Below are positions 28,301 through 43,300 of a DNA stretch of 64,000 nucleotides, one piece after another (positions within the stretch are counted from its first letter, which is position 1; every line of letters starts with the position of its first letter). The position numbers were made by a program, and so were the translations under genes. The stretch lies in the NCBI GenBank assembly GCA_959347315.1, contig OY365810.1, positions 5,264,832-5,328,831 on the forward strand, written 5' to 3'. Source of the DNA: Bimastos eiseni (taxonomy: Eukaryota > Annelida > Clitellata > Crassiclitellata > Lumbricidae). The notes under the pieces are model-generated. The model worked only from the letters and a program-made list of their open reading frames with translations. It made no database searches and was not told where the DNA came from.

Positions 28301-31300
28301 ATTTCATAAGCCATAATTACTTTGGTCTACAGACTTTACTCTTACATTGTGCTGATCTATAACGACACGATTATCTAACTCGATTTCCAGTAATTGAACT
28401 CCGCGATCATCTTAAATTTAATGACAATGGGTCAGATGACAGCTTAATCGACTCAAAGACTGACCTGTTTCACAGTTTGAACCAGTGTATCCCGATTCAC
28501 AGATGCATGCGTATTTGTTTACATCCTCATCACATGTTCCATGGACACATGGGTTCGACATGCATTCGACGATTTCTATAGAGTAAAGCAGTAACTGCAA
28601 AGAATCTTCGGTAGTATAATCTTGACTATTGAAACAAGGTCACGGTCATCCTTCTAAATATCAAGCAAACAATGCATTGAAACTCCGATCAATAAAATAC
28701 GTTTTCAGGGAGACACGGATCTCTTGTGAACGGATAATATCATCCAACTCTTAAGAAAGTTTTGATCGTTGCGACATCAGTGCTATTTCTCGATTTTCAT
28801 GAACAAGCCAATCAATAACGGATGTGAAATAAATATTCGTCAGGCTTACTCGGAGACTATTATTTACCATGCACTGTTCATACCACAGCGATAGTACAGT
28901 ATAGTATATTGTCTTGTATGTAATGAAATGTGACAACAGTCGCCTATATCGTTTAATTAGGCATACTTACTTTATAACACCTACATCGGTTTATTGAGCG
29001 CTTTAATAGGTGTGAAACGACGAATAATGTATTTATTTCATAAGCCATAATTACTTTGCTTTACAGACTTGACTCTTGCATTGTGCTGATCTATAGCGAC
29101 ACGATTATCTAACTCGATTTCCAGTAATTGAACTCCGCGACCATTTTAAATTTAATGACAATGGGTCAGATGACAGCTTAATCGACTCAAAGACTGACCT
29201 GTTTCACAGTTTGAACCAGTGTATCCCGATTCACAGATGCATGCGTATTTGTTTACATCCTCATCACATGTTCCATGGACACATGGGTTCGACATGCATT
29301 CGACGATTTCTATAGAGTAAAGCAGTAACTGCAAAGAATCTTCGGTAGTATAATCTTGACTATTGAAACAAGGTCACGGTCATCCTTCTAAATATCAAGC
29401 AAACAATGCATTGAAACTCCGATCAATAAAATACGTTTTCAGGGAGACACGGATCTCTTGTGAACGGATAATATCATCCAACTCTTAAGAAAGTTTTGAT
29501 CGTTGCGACATCAGTGCTATTTCTCGATTTTCATGAACAAGCCAATCAATAACGGATGTGAAATAAATATTCGTCAGGCTTACTCGGAGACTATTATTTA
29601 CCATGCACTGTTCATACCACAGCAATAGTACAGTATAGTATATTGTCTTGTATGTAATGAAATGTGACAACAGTCGCCTATATCGTTTAATTAGGCATAC
29701 TTACTTTATAACACCTACATCGGTTTATTGAGCGCTTTAATAGGTGTGAAACGACGAATAATTTATTTATTTCATAAGCCATAATTACTTTGCTTTACAG
29801 ACTTGACTCTTGCATTGTGCTGATCTATAGCGACACGATTATCTAACTCGATTTCCAGTAATTGAACTCCGCGATCATTTTAAATTTAATGACAATGGGT
29901 CAGATGACAGCTTAATCGACTCAAAGACTGACCTGTTTCACAGTTTGAACCAGTGTATCCCGATTCACAGATGCATGCGTATTTGTTTACATCCTCATCA
30001 CATGTTCCATGGACACATGGGTTCGACATGCATTCGACGATTTCTATAGAGTAAAGCAGTAACTGCAAAGAATCTTCGGTAGTATAATCTTGACTATTGA
30101 AACAAGGTCACGGTCATCCTTCTAAATATCAAGCAAACAATGCATTGAAACTCCGATCAATAAAATACGTTTTCAGGGAGACACGGATCTCTTGTGAACG
30201 GATAATATCATCCAACTCTTAAGAAACTTTTGATCGTTGCGACATCAGTGCTATTTCTCGATTTTCATGAACAAGCCAATCAATAACGGATGTGAAATAA
30301 ATATTCGTCAGGCTTACTCGGAGACTATTATTTACCATGCACTGTTCATACCACAGCAATAGTACAGTATAGTATATTGTCTTGTATGTAATGAAATGTG
30401 ACAACAGTCGCCTATATCGTTTAATTAGGCATACTTACTTTATAACACCTACATCGGTTTATTGAGCGCTTTAATAGGTGTGAAACGACGAATAATTTAT
30501 TTATTTCATAAGCCATAATTACTTTGGTCTACAGACTTGACTCTTGCATTGTGCTGATCTATAGCGACACGATTATCTAACTCGATTTCCAGTAATTGAA
30601 CTCCGCGATCATTTTAAATTTAATGACAATGGGTCAGATGACAGCTTAATCGACTCAAAGACTGACCTGTTTCACAGTTTGAACCAGTGTATCCCGATTC
30701 ACAGATGCATACGTATTTGTTTACATCCTTATCACATCTTGCATGGACACATGGGTTTGACATGCATTCGACGATTTCTATTGAGTAAAGCAGTAACTGC
30801 AAAGAATCTTCGGTAGTATAATCTTGACTATTGAAACAAGGTCACGGCCAGGGGCTGTGAGAGAGTGCAAAAGCTGCCTAGCGATGTCTAAGGTGGGGTT
30901 ATTCTTTCAACGTGGCTTTCGGGGGAGTTCCATCTGACAAAGCATTTTGAGCATTGCAGAAACTTAATTTTTGCAATATTTATCTTTTGATAATGCGCAT
31001 AAGAACCTAATATTTAGTGTATATCTACGCTTACATGGGCCAATCTCTTATATAATCGAAGCCCATCAGGATGCAAACCACAACGCCCGGTGAAGGTTTG
31101 ATTTCTGTAGAGGAAATCAATTCCTGCAAAGAATCTTCGGAGGTACAACCCTGACTATTGAAACATTTTCACAGACAGAATCTGTGAGAGCGCCAAAAGC
31201 TACATAGCATGTCTTGCGTGGGGTCATACTCCCAACGTGGACGTCGGCGGGTTTCCATCCGACAACGCATTGTGAGCTTTTGCTTCCATTTTTCCAATTT

Positions 31301-34300
31301 ACATTTTGTTATTGCGCATACTAACCTAATAGTCACTGTAAAACCAAATAATAAATTATGGGTTTAGTAGTTATATAATCGAAGCTAATCAGAATCCAAA
31401 TAAACACGGCCGATGTAGGTCCCTAGACTGGATTTGTCCACTAAAGTACGGAGATTCATCCTTCTAAATATCAAGCAAACAATGCATTGAAACTCCGATC
31501 AATAAAATACGTTTTCAGGGAGACACGGATCTCTTGTGAACGGATAATATCATCCAACTCTTCAGAAAGTTTTGATCGTTGCGACATCACTGCTATTTCT
31601 CGATTTTCATGAACAAGCCAATCAATAACGGATGTGAAATAAATATTCGTCAGGCTTACTCGGAGACTATTATTTACCATGCACTGTTCATACCACAGCG
31701 ATAGTACAGTATAGTATATTGTCTTGTATGTAATGAAATGTGACAACAGTCGCCTATATCGTTTAATTAGGCATACTTACTTTATAACACCTACATCGGT
31801 TTATTGAGCGCTTTAATAGGTGTGAAACGACGAATAATTTATTTATTTCATAAGCCATAATTACTTTGCTTTACAGACTTTACTCTTACATTGTGCTGAT
31901 CTATAACGACACGATTATCTAACTCGATTTCCAGTAATTGAACTCCGCGATCATTTTAAATTTAATGACAATGGGTCAGATGACAGCTTAATCGACTCAA
32001 AGACTGACCTGTTTCACAGTTTGAACCAGTGTATCCCGATTCACAGATGCATGCGTATTTATTTACATCCTCATCACATGTTCCATGGACACATGGGTTC
32101 GACATGCATTCGACGATTTCTATAGAGTAAAGCAGTAACTGCAAAGAATCTTCGGTAGTATAATCTTGACTATTGAAACAAGGTCACGGTCATCCTTCTA
32201 AATATCAAGCAAACAATGCATTGAAACTCCGATCAATAAAATACGTTTTCAGGGAGACACGGATCTCTTGTGAACGGATAATATCATCCAACTCTTAAGA
32301 AAGTTTTGATCGTTGCGACATCACTGCTATTTCTCGATTTTCATGAACAAGCCAATCAATAACGGATGTGAAATAAATATTCGTCAGGCTTACTCGGAGA
32401 CTTTTATTTACCATGCACTGTTCATACCACAGCGATAGTACAGTATAGTATATTGTCTTGTATGTAATGAAATGTGACAACAGTCGCCTATATCGTTTAA
32501 TTAGGCATACTTACTTTATAACACCTACATCGGTTTATTGAGCGCTTTAATAGGTGCGAAACGACGAATAATTTATTTATTTCATAAGCCATAATTACTT
32601 TGCTTTACAGACTTTACTCTTACATTGTGCTGATCTATAACGACACGATTATCTAACTCGATTTCCAGTAATTGAACTCCGCGATCATCTTAAATTTAAT
32701 GACAATGGGTCAGATGACAGCTTAATCGACTCAAAGACTGACCTGTTTCACAGTTTGAACCAGTGTATCCCGATTCACAGATGCATGCGTATTTGTTTAC
32801 ATCCTCATCACATGTTCCATGGACACATGGGTTCGACATGCATTCGACGATTTCTATAGAGTAAAGCAGTAACTGCAAAGAATCTTCGGTAGTATAATCT
32901 TGACTATTGAAACAAGGTCACGGTCATCCTTCTAAATATCAAGCAAACAATGCATTGAAACTCCGATCAATAAAATACGTTTTCAGGGAGACACGGATCT
33001 CTTGTGAACGGATAATATCATCCAACTCTTAAGAAAGTTTTGATCGTTGCGACATCAGTGCTATTTCTCGATTTTCATGAACAAGCCAATCAATAACGGA
33101 TGTGAAATAAATATTCGTCAGGCTTACTCGGAGACTATTATTTACCATGCACTGTTCATACCACAGCGATAGTACAGTATAGTATATTGTCTTGTATGTA
33201 ATGAAATGTGACAACAGTCGCCTATATCGTTTAATTAGGCATACTTACTTTATAACACCTACATCGGTTTATTGAGCGCTTTAATAGGTGCGAAACGACG
33301 AATAATTTATTTATTTCATAAGCCATAATTACTTTGCTTTACAGACTTTACTCTTACATTGTGCTGATCTATAGCGACACGATTATCTAACTCGATTTCC
33401 AGTAATTGAACTCCGCGATCATCTTAAATTTAATGACAATGGGTCAGATGACAGCTTAATCGACTCAAAGACTGACCTGTTTCACAGTTTGAACCAGTGT
33501 ATCCCGATTCACAGATGCATGCGTATATATTTACATCCTCATCACATGTTCCATGGACACATGGGTTTGACATGCATTCGACGATTTCTATTGAGTAAAG
33601 CAGTAACTGCAAAGAATCTTCGGTAGTATAATCTTGACTATTGAAACAAGGTCACGGCCAGGGGCTGTGAGAGAGTGCAAAAGCTGCCTAGCGATGTCTA
33701 AGGTGGGGATATTCTTTCAACGTTGCTTTCGGGGGAGTTCCATCTGACAAAGCATTTTGAGCATTGCACAAACCTAATTTTTGCAATATTTATCTTTTGA
33801 TAATGCGCATAAGAACCTAATATTTAGTGTATATCTACGCTTACATGGGCCAATCTCTTATATAATCGAAGCCCATCAGTATGCAAACCACAACGCCCGG
33901 TGAAGGTTTGATTTCTGTAGAGGAAATCAATTTCTGCAAAGAATCTTCGGAGGTACAACCCTGACTATTGAAACATTTTCACAGACAGAATCTGTGAGAG
34001 CGTCAAAAGCTACATAGCATGTCTTGCGTGGGGTCATACTCCCAACGTGGACGTCGGCGGGTTTCCATCCGACAACGCATTGTGAGCTTTTGCTTCCATT
34101 TTTCCAATTTACATTTTGTTATTGCGCGTACTAACCTAATAGTCACTGTAAAACCAAATAATAAATTATGGGTTTAGTAGTTATATAATCGAAGCTAATC
34201 AGAATCCAAATAAACACGGCCGATGTAGGTCCCTAGACTGGATTTGTCCACTAAAGTACGGAGATTCATCCTTCTAAATATCAAGCAAACAATGCATTGA

Positions 34301-37300
34301 AACTCCGATCAATAAAATACGTTTTCAGGGAGACACGGATCTCTTGTGAACGGATAATATCATCCAACTCTTCAGAAAGTTTTGATCGTTGCGACATCAC
34401 TGCTATTTCTCGATTTTCATGAACAAGCCAATCAATAACGGATGTGAAATAAATATTCGTCAGGCTTACTCGGAGACTATTATTTACCACGCACTGTTCA
34501 TACCACAGCAATAGTACAGTATAGTATATTGTCTTGTATGTAATGAAATGTGACAACAGTCGCCTATATCGTTTAATTAGGCATACTTACTTTATAACAC
34601 CTACATCGGTTTATTGAGCGCTTTAATAGGTGTGAAACGACGAATAATTTATTTATTTCATAAGCCATAATTACTTTGCTTTACAGACTTTACTCTTACA
34701 TTGTGCTGATCTATAACGACACGATTATCTAACTCGATTTCCAGTAATTGAACTCCGCGATCATCTTAAATTTAATGACAATGGGTCAGATGACAGCTTA
34801 ATCGACTCAAAGACTGACCTGTTTCACAGTTTGAACCAGTGTATCCCGATTCACAGATGCATGCGTATTTGTTTACATCCTCATCACATGTTCCATGGAC
34901 ACATGGGTTCGACATGCATTCGACGATTTCTATAGAGTAAAGCAGTAACTGCAAAGAATCTTCGGTAGTATAATCTTGACTATTGAAACAAGGTCACGGT
35001 CATCCTTCTAAATATCAAGCAAACAATGCATTGAAACTCCGATCAATAAAATACGTTTTCAGGGAGACACGGATCTCTTGTGAACGGATAATATCATCCA
35101 ACTCTTAAGAAAGTTTTGATCGTTGCGACATCAGTGCTATTTCTCGATTTTCATGAACACGCCAATCAATAACGGATGTGAAATAAATATTCGTCAGGCT
35201 TACTCGGAGACTATTATTTGCCATGCACTGTTCATACCACAGCGATAGTACAGTATAGTATATTGTCTTGTATGTAATGAAATGTGACAACAGTCGCCTA
35301 TATCGTTTAATTAGGCATACTTACTTTATAACACCTACATCGGTTTATTGAGCGCTTTAATAGGTGCGAAACGACGAATAATTTATTTATTTCATAAGCC
35401 ATAATTACTTTGCTTTACAGACTTTACTCTTACATTGTGCTGATCTATAGCGACACGATTATCTAACTCGATTTCCAGTAATTGAACTCCGCGATCATCT
35501 TAAATTTAATGACAATGGGTCAGATGACAGCTTAATCGACTCAAAGACTGACCTGTTTCACAGTTTGAACCAGCGTATCCCGATTCACAGATGCATGCGT
35601 ATATATTTACATCCTCATCACATGTTCCATGGACACATGGGTTTGACATGCATTCGACGATTTCTATAGAGTAAAGCAGTAACTGCAAAGAATCTTCGGT
35701 AGTATAATCTTGACTATTGAAACAAGGTCACGGCCAGGGGCTGTGAGAGAGTGCAAAAGCTGCCTCGCGATGTCTAAGGTGGGGTTATTCTTTCAACGTG
35801 GCTTTCGGGGGAGTTCCATCTGACAAAGCATTTTGAGCATTGCAGAAACTTAATTTTTGCAATATTTATCTTTTGATAATGCGCATAAGAACCTAATATT
35901 TAGTGTATATCTACGCTTACAAGGGCCAATCTCTTATATAATCGAAGCCCATCAGTATGCAAACCACAACGCTCGGTGAAGGTTTGATTTCTGTAGAGGA
36001 AATCAATTCCTGCAAAGAATCTTCGGAGGTACAACCCTGACTATTGAAACATTTTCACAGACAGAAACTGTGAGAGCGCCAAAAGCTACATAGCATGTCT
36101 TGCGTGGGGTCATACTCCCAACGTGGACGTCGGCGGGTTTCCATCCGACAACGCATTGTGAGCTTTTGCTTCCATTTTTCCAATTTACATTTTGTTATTG
36201 CGCATACTAACCTAATAGTCACTGTAAAACCAAATAATAAATTATGGGTTTAGTAGTTATATAATCGAAGCTAATCAGAATCCAAATAAACACGGCCGAT
36301 GTAGGTCCCTAGACTGGATTTGTCCACTAAAGTACGGAGATTCATCCTTCTAAATATCAAGCAAACAATGCATTGAAACTCCGATCAATAAAATACGTTT
36401 TCAGGGAGACACGGATCTCTTGTGAACGGATAATATCATCCAACTCTTCAGAAAGTTTTGATCGTTGCGACATCACTGCTATTTCTCGATTTTCATGAAC
36501 AAGCCAATCAATAACGGATGTGAAATAAATATTCGTCAGGCTTACTCGGAGACTATTATTTACCACGCACTGTTCATACCACAGCAATAGTACAGTATAG
36601 TATATTGTCTTGTATGTAATGAAATGTGACAACAGTCGCCTATATCGTTTAATTAGGCATACTTACTTTATAACACCTACATCGGTTTATTGAGCGCTTT
36701 AATAGGTGTGAAACGACGAATAATTTATTTATTTCATAAGCCATAATTACTTTGCTTTACAGACTTTACTCTTACATTGTGCTGATCTATAACGACACGA
36801 TTATCTAACTCGATTTCCAGTAATTGAACTCCGCGATCATCTTAAATTTAATGACAATGGGTCAGATGACAGCTTAATCGACTCAAAGACTGACCTGTTT
36901 CACAGTTTGAACCAGTGTATCCCGATTCACAGATGCATGCGTATTTGTTTACATCCTCATCACATGTTCCATGGACACATGGGTTCGACATGCATTCGAC
37001 GATTTCTATAGAGTAAAGCAGTAACTGCAAAGAATCTTCGGTAGTATAATCTTGACTATTGAAACAAGGTCACGGTCATCCTTCTAAATATCAAGCAAAC
37101 AATGCATTGAAACTCCGATCAATAAAATACGTTTTCAGGGAGACACGGATCTCTTGTGAACGGATAATATCATCCAACTCTTAAGAAAGTTTTGATCGTT
37201 GCGACATCAGTGCTATTTCTCGATTTTCATGAACACGCCAATCAATAACGGATGTGAAATAAATATTCGTCAGGCTTACTCGGAGACTATTATTTGCCAT

Positions 37301-40300
37301 GCACTGTTCATACCACAGCGATAGTACAGTATAGTATATTGTCTTGTATGTAATGAAATGTGACAACAGTCGCCTATATCGTTTAATTAGGCATACTTAC
37401 TTTATAACACCTACATCGGTTTATTGAGCGCTTTAATAGGTGCGAAACGACGAATAATTTATTTATTTCATAAGCCATAATTACTTTGCTTTACAGACTT
37501 TACTCTTACATTGTGCTGATCTATAGCGACACGATTATCTAACTCGATTTCCAGTAATTGAACTCCGCGATCATCTTAAATTTAATGACAATGGGTCAGA
37601 TGACAGCTTAATCGACTCAAAGACTGACCTGTTTCACAGTTTGAACCAGCGTATCCCGATTCACAGATGCATGCGTATATATTTACATCCTCATCACATG
37701 TTCCATGGACACATGGGTTTGACATGCATTCGACGATTTCTATAGAGTAAAGCAGTAACTGCAAAGAATCTTCGGTAGTATAATCTTGACTATTGAAACA
37801 AGGTCACGGCCAGGGGCTGTGAGAGAGTGCAAAAGCTGCCTCGCGATGTCTAAGGTGGGGTTATTCTTTCAACGTGGCTTTCGGGGGAGTTCCATCTGAC
37901 AAAGCATTTTGAGCATTGCAGAAACTTAATTTTTGCAATATTTATCTTTTGATAATGCGCATAAGAACCTAATATTTAGTGTATATCTACGCTTACAAGG
38001 GCCAATCTCTTATATAATCGAAGCCCATCAGTATGCAAACCACAACGCTCGGTGAAGGTTTGATTTCTGTAGAGGAAATCAATTCCTGCAAAGAATCTTC
38101 GGAGGTACAACCCTGACTATTGAAACATTTTCACAGACAGAAACTGTGAGAGCGCCAAAAGCTACATAGCATGTCTTGCGTGGGGTCATACTCCCAACGT
38201 GGACGTCGGCGGGTTTCCATCCGACAACGCATTGTGAGCTTTTGCTTCCATTTTTCCAATTTACATTTTGTTATTGCGCATACTAACCTAATAGTCACTG
38301 TAAAACCAAATAATAAATTATGGGTTTAGTAGTTATATAATCGAAGCTAATCAGAATCCAAATAAACACGGCCGATGTAGGTCCCTAGACTGGATTTGTC
38401 CACTAAAGTACGGAGATTCATCCTTCTAAATATCAAGCAAACAATGCATTGAAACTCCGATCAATAAAATACGTTTTCAGGGAGACACGGATCTCTTGTG
38501 AACGGATAATATCATCCAACTCTTCAGAAAGTTTTGATCGTTGCGACATCACTGCTATTTCTCGATTTTCATGAACAAGCCAATCAATTACGGAGGTGAA
38601 ATAAATATTCGTCAGGCTTACTCGGAGACTATTATTTACCACGCACTGTTCATACCACAGCAATAGTACAGTATAGTATATTGTCTTGTATGTAATGAAA
38701 TGTGACAACAGTCGCCTATATCGTTTAATTAGGCATACTTACTTTATAACACCTACATCGGTTTATTGAGCGCTTTAATAGGTGTGAAACGACGAATAAT
38801 TTATTTATTTCATAAGCCATAATTACTTTGCTTTACAGACTTTACTCTTACATTGTGCTGATCTATAGCGACACGATTATCTAACTCGATTTCCAGTAAT
38901 TGAACTCCGCGATCATTTTAAATTTAATGACAATGGGTCAGATGACAGCTTAATCGACTCAAAGACTGACCTGTTTCACAGTTTGAACCAGTGTATCCCG
39001 ATTCACAGATGCATGCGTATTTGTTTACATCCTCATCACATGTTCCATGGACACATGGGTTCGACATGCATTCGACGATTTCTATAGAGTAAAGCAGTAA
39101 CTGCAAAGAATCTTCGGTAGTATAATCTTGACTATTGAAACAAGGTCACGGTCATCCTTCTAAATATCAAGCAAACAATGCATTGAAACTCCGATCAATA
39201 AAATACGTTTTCAGGGAGACACGGATCTCTTGTGAACGGATAATATCATCCAACTCTTAAGAAAGTTTTGATCGTTGCGACATCAGTGCTATTTCTCGAT
39301 TTTCATGAACAAGCCAATCAATAACGGATGTGAAATAAATATTCGTCAGGCTTACTCGGAGACTATTATTTACCATGCACTGTTCATACCACAGCGATAG
39401 TACAGTATAGTATATTGTCTTGTATGTAATGAAATGTGACAACAGTCGCCTATATCGTTTAATTAGGCATACTTACTTTATAACACCTACATCGGTTTAT
39501 TGAGCGCTTTAATAGGTGTGAAACGACGAATAATTTATTTATTTCATAAGCCATAATTACTTTGCTTTACAGACTTTACTCTTACATTGTGCTGATCTAT
39601 AACGACACGATTATCTAACTCGATTTCCAGTAATTGAACTCCGCGATCATTTTAAATTTAATGACAATGGGTCAGATGACAGCTTAATCGACTCAAAGAC
39701 TGACCTGTTTCACAGTTTGAACCAGTGTATCCCGATTCACAGATGCATGCGTATATATTTACATCCTCATCACATGTTCCATGGACACATGGGTTTGACA
39801 TGCATTCGACGATTTCTATTGAGTAAAGCAGTAACTGCAAAGAATCTTCGGTAGTATAATCTTGACTATTGAAACAAGGTCACGGCCAGGGGCTGTGAGA
39901 GAGTGCAAAAGCTGCCTAGCGATATCTAAGGTGGGGTTATTCTTTCAACGTGGCTTTCGGGGTAGTTCCATCTGACAAAGCATTTTGAGCATTGCAGAAA
40001 CTTAATTTTTGCAATATTTATCTTTTGATAATGCGCATAAGAACCTAATATTTAGTGTATATCTACGCTTACATGGGCCAATCTCTTATATAATCGAAGC
40101 CCATCAGTATGCAAACCACAACGCCCGGTGAAGGTTTGATTTCTGTAGAGGAAATCAATTCCTGCAAAGAATCTTCGGAGGTACAACCCTGACTATTGAA
40201 ACATTTTCACAGACAGAAACTGTGAGAGTGCCAAAAGCTACATAGCATGTCTTGCGTGGGGTCATACTCCCAACGTGGACGTCGGCGGGTTTCCATCCGA

Positions 40301-43300
40301 CAACGCATTGTGAGCTTTTGCTTCCATTTTTCCAATTTACATTTTGTTATTGCGCATACTAACCTAATAGTCACTGTAAAACCAAATAATAAATTATGGG
40401 TTTAGTAGTTATATAATCGAAGCTAATCAGAATCCAAATAAACACGGCCGATGTAGGTCCCTAGACTGGATTTGTCCACTAAAGTACGGAGATTCATCCT
40501 TCTAAATATCAAGCAAACAATGCATTGAAACTCCGATCAATAAAATACGTTTTCAGGGAGACACGGATCTCTTGTGAACGGATAATATCATCCAACTCTT
40601 CAGAAAGTTTTGATCGTTGCGACATCACTGCTATTTCTCGATTTTCATGAACAAGCCAATCAATAACGGATGTGAAATAAATATTCGTCAGGCTTACTCG
40701 GAGACTATTATTTACCACGCACTGTTCATACCACAGCAATAGTACAGTATAGTATATTGTCTTGTATGTAATGAAATGTGACAACAGTCGCCTATATCGT
40801 TTAATTAGGCATACTTACTTTATAACACCTACATCGGTTTATTGAGCGCTTTAATAGGTGTGAAACGACGAATAATGTATTTATTTCATAAGCCATAATT
40901 ACTTTGCTTTACAGACTTTACTCTTGCATTGTGCTGATCTATAGCGACACGATTATCTAACTCGATTTCCAGTAATTGAACTCCGCGATCATTTTAAATT
41001 TAATGACAATGGGTCAGATGACAGCTTAATCGACTCAAAGACTGACCTGTTTCACAGTTTGAACCAGTGTATCCCGATTCACAGATGCATGCGTATTTGT
41101 TTACATCCTCATCACATGTTCCATGGACACATGGGTTCGACATGCATTCGACGATTTCTATAGAGTAAAGCAGTAACTGCAAAGAATCTTCGGTAGTATA
41201 ATCTTGACTATTGAAACAAGGTCACGGTCATCCTTCTAAATATCAAGCAAACAATGCATTGAAACTCCGATCAATAAAATACGTTTTCAGGGAGACACGG
41301 ATCTCTTGTGAACGGATAATATCATCCAACTCTTAAGAAAGTTTTGATCGTTGCGACATCAGTGCTATTTCTCGATTTTCATGAACAAGCCAATCAATAA
41401 CGGATGTGAAATAAATATTCGTCAGGCTTACTCGGAGACTTTTATTTACCATGCACTGTTCATACCACAGCGATAGTACAGTATAGTATATTGTCTTGTA
41501 TGTAATGAAATGTGACAACAGTCGCCTATATCGTTTAATTAGGCATACTTACTTTATAACACCTACATCGGTTTATTGAGCGCTTTAATAGGTGTGAAAC
41601 GACGAATAATTTATTTATTTCATAAGCCATAATTACTTTGCTTTACAGACTTTACTCTTACATTGTGCTGATCTATAACGACACGATTATCTAACTCGAT
41701 TTCCAGTAATTGAACTCCGCGATCATCTTAAATTTAATGACAATGGGTCAGATGACAGCTTAATCGACTCAAAGACTGACCTGTTTCACAGTTTGAACCA
41801 GTGTATCCCGATTCACAGATGCATGCGTATTTGTTTACATCCTCATCACATGTTCCATGGACACATGGGTTCGACATGCATTCGACGATTTCTATAGAGT
41901 AAAGCAGTAACTGCAAAGAATCTTCGGTAGTATAATCTTGACTATTGAAACAAGGTCACGGTCATCCTTCTAAATATCAAGCAAACAATGCATTGAAACT
42001 CCGATCAATAAAATACGTTTTCAGGGAGACACGGATCTCTTGTGAACGGATAATATCATCCAACTCTTAAGAAAGTTTTGATCGTTGCGACATCAGTGCT
42101 ATTTCTCGATTTTCATGAACAAGCCAATCAATAACGGATGTGAAATAAATATTCGTCAGGCTTACTCGGAGACTATTATTTACCATGCACTGTTCATACC
42201 ACAGCGATAGTACAGTATAGTATATTGTCTTGTATGTAATGAAATGTGACAACAGTCGCCTATATCGTTTAATTAGGCATACTTACTTTATAACACCTAC
42301 ATCGGTTTATTGAGCGCTTTAATAGGTGTGAAACGACGAATAATGTATTTATTTCATAAGCCATAATTACTTTGCTTTACAGACTTGACTCTTGCATTGT
42401 GCTGATCTATAGCGACACGATTATCTAACTCGATTTCCAGTAATTGAACTCCGCGACCATTTTAAATTTAATGACAATGGGTCAGATGACAGCTTAATCG
42501 ACTCAAAGACTGACCTGTTTCACAGTTTGAACCAGTGTATCCCGATTCACAGATGCATGCGTATTTGTTTACATCCTCATCACATGTTCCATGGACACAT
42601 GGGTTCGACATGCATTCGACGATTTCTATAGAGTAAAGCAGTAACTGCAAAGAATCTTCGGTAGTATAATCTTGACTATTGAAACAAGGTCACGGTCATC
42701 CTTCTAAATATCAAGCAAACAATGCATTGAAACTCCGATCAATAAAATACGTTTTCAGGGAGACACGGATCTCTTGTGAACGGATAATATCATCCAACTC
42801 TTAAGAAAGTTTTGATCGTTGCGACATCAGTGCTATTTCTCGATTTTCATGAACAAGCCAATCAATAACGGATGTGAAATAAATATTCGTCAGGCTTACT
42901 CGGAGACTATTATTTACCATGCACTGTTCATACCACAGCAATAGTACAGTATAGTATATTGTCTTGTATGTAATGAAATGTGACAACAGTCGCCTATATC
43001 GTTTAATTAGGCATACTTACTTTATAACACCTACATCGGTTTATTGAGCGCTTTAATAGGTGTGAAACGACGAATAATTTATTTATTTCATAAGCCATAA
43101 TTACTTTGCTTTACAGACTTGACTCTTGCATTGTGCTGATCTATAGCGACACGATTATCTAACTCGATTTCCAGTAATTGAACTCCGCGATCATTTTAAA
43201 TTTAATGACAATGGGTCAGATGACAGCTTAATCGACTCAAAGACTGACCTGTTTCACAGTTTGAACCAGTGTATCCCGATTCACAGATGCATGCGTATTT

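Larger units (their letters stand above)
24266..31961 (-). repeat. L-S-L-S-S-S-S-L block, copy A
   Basis: Eight intervals totalling 7,696 bp, matching 37582 onwards at an offset of 13,316 bp. Shared marks include the 'attacggagg' site near 25271 and the ARC/DKD exon at 30667-30777. Confidence 0.82.
34772..38923 (-). repeat. Recent direct duplication of a 2,076-bp dimer
   Basis: Dimers at 34772-36847 and 36848-38923 share several marks seen nowhere else together: 'cctcgcgatg' near 35763/37839, the changes giving MANNS and DWRV in the intronic frame, and GYAG in the class I exon. They look like the youngest duplication in the window. Confidence 0.8.
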
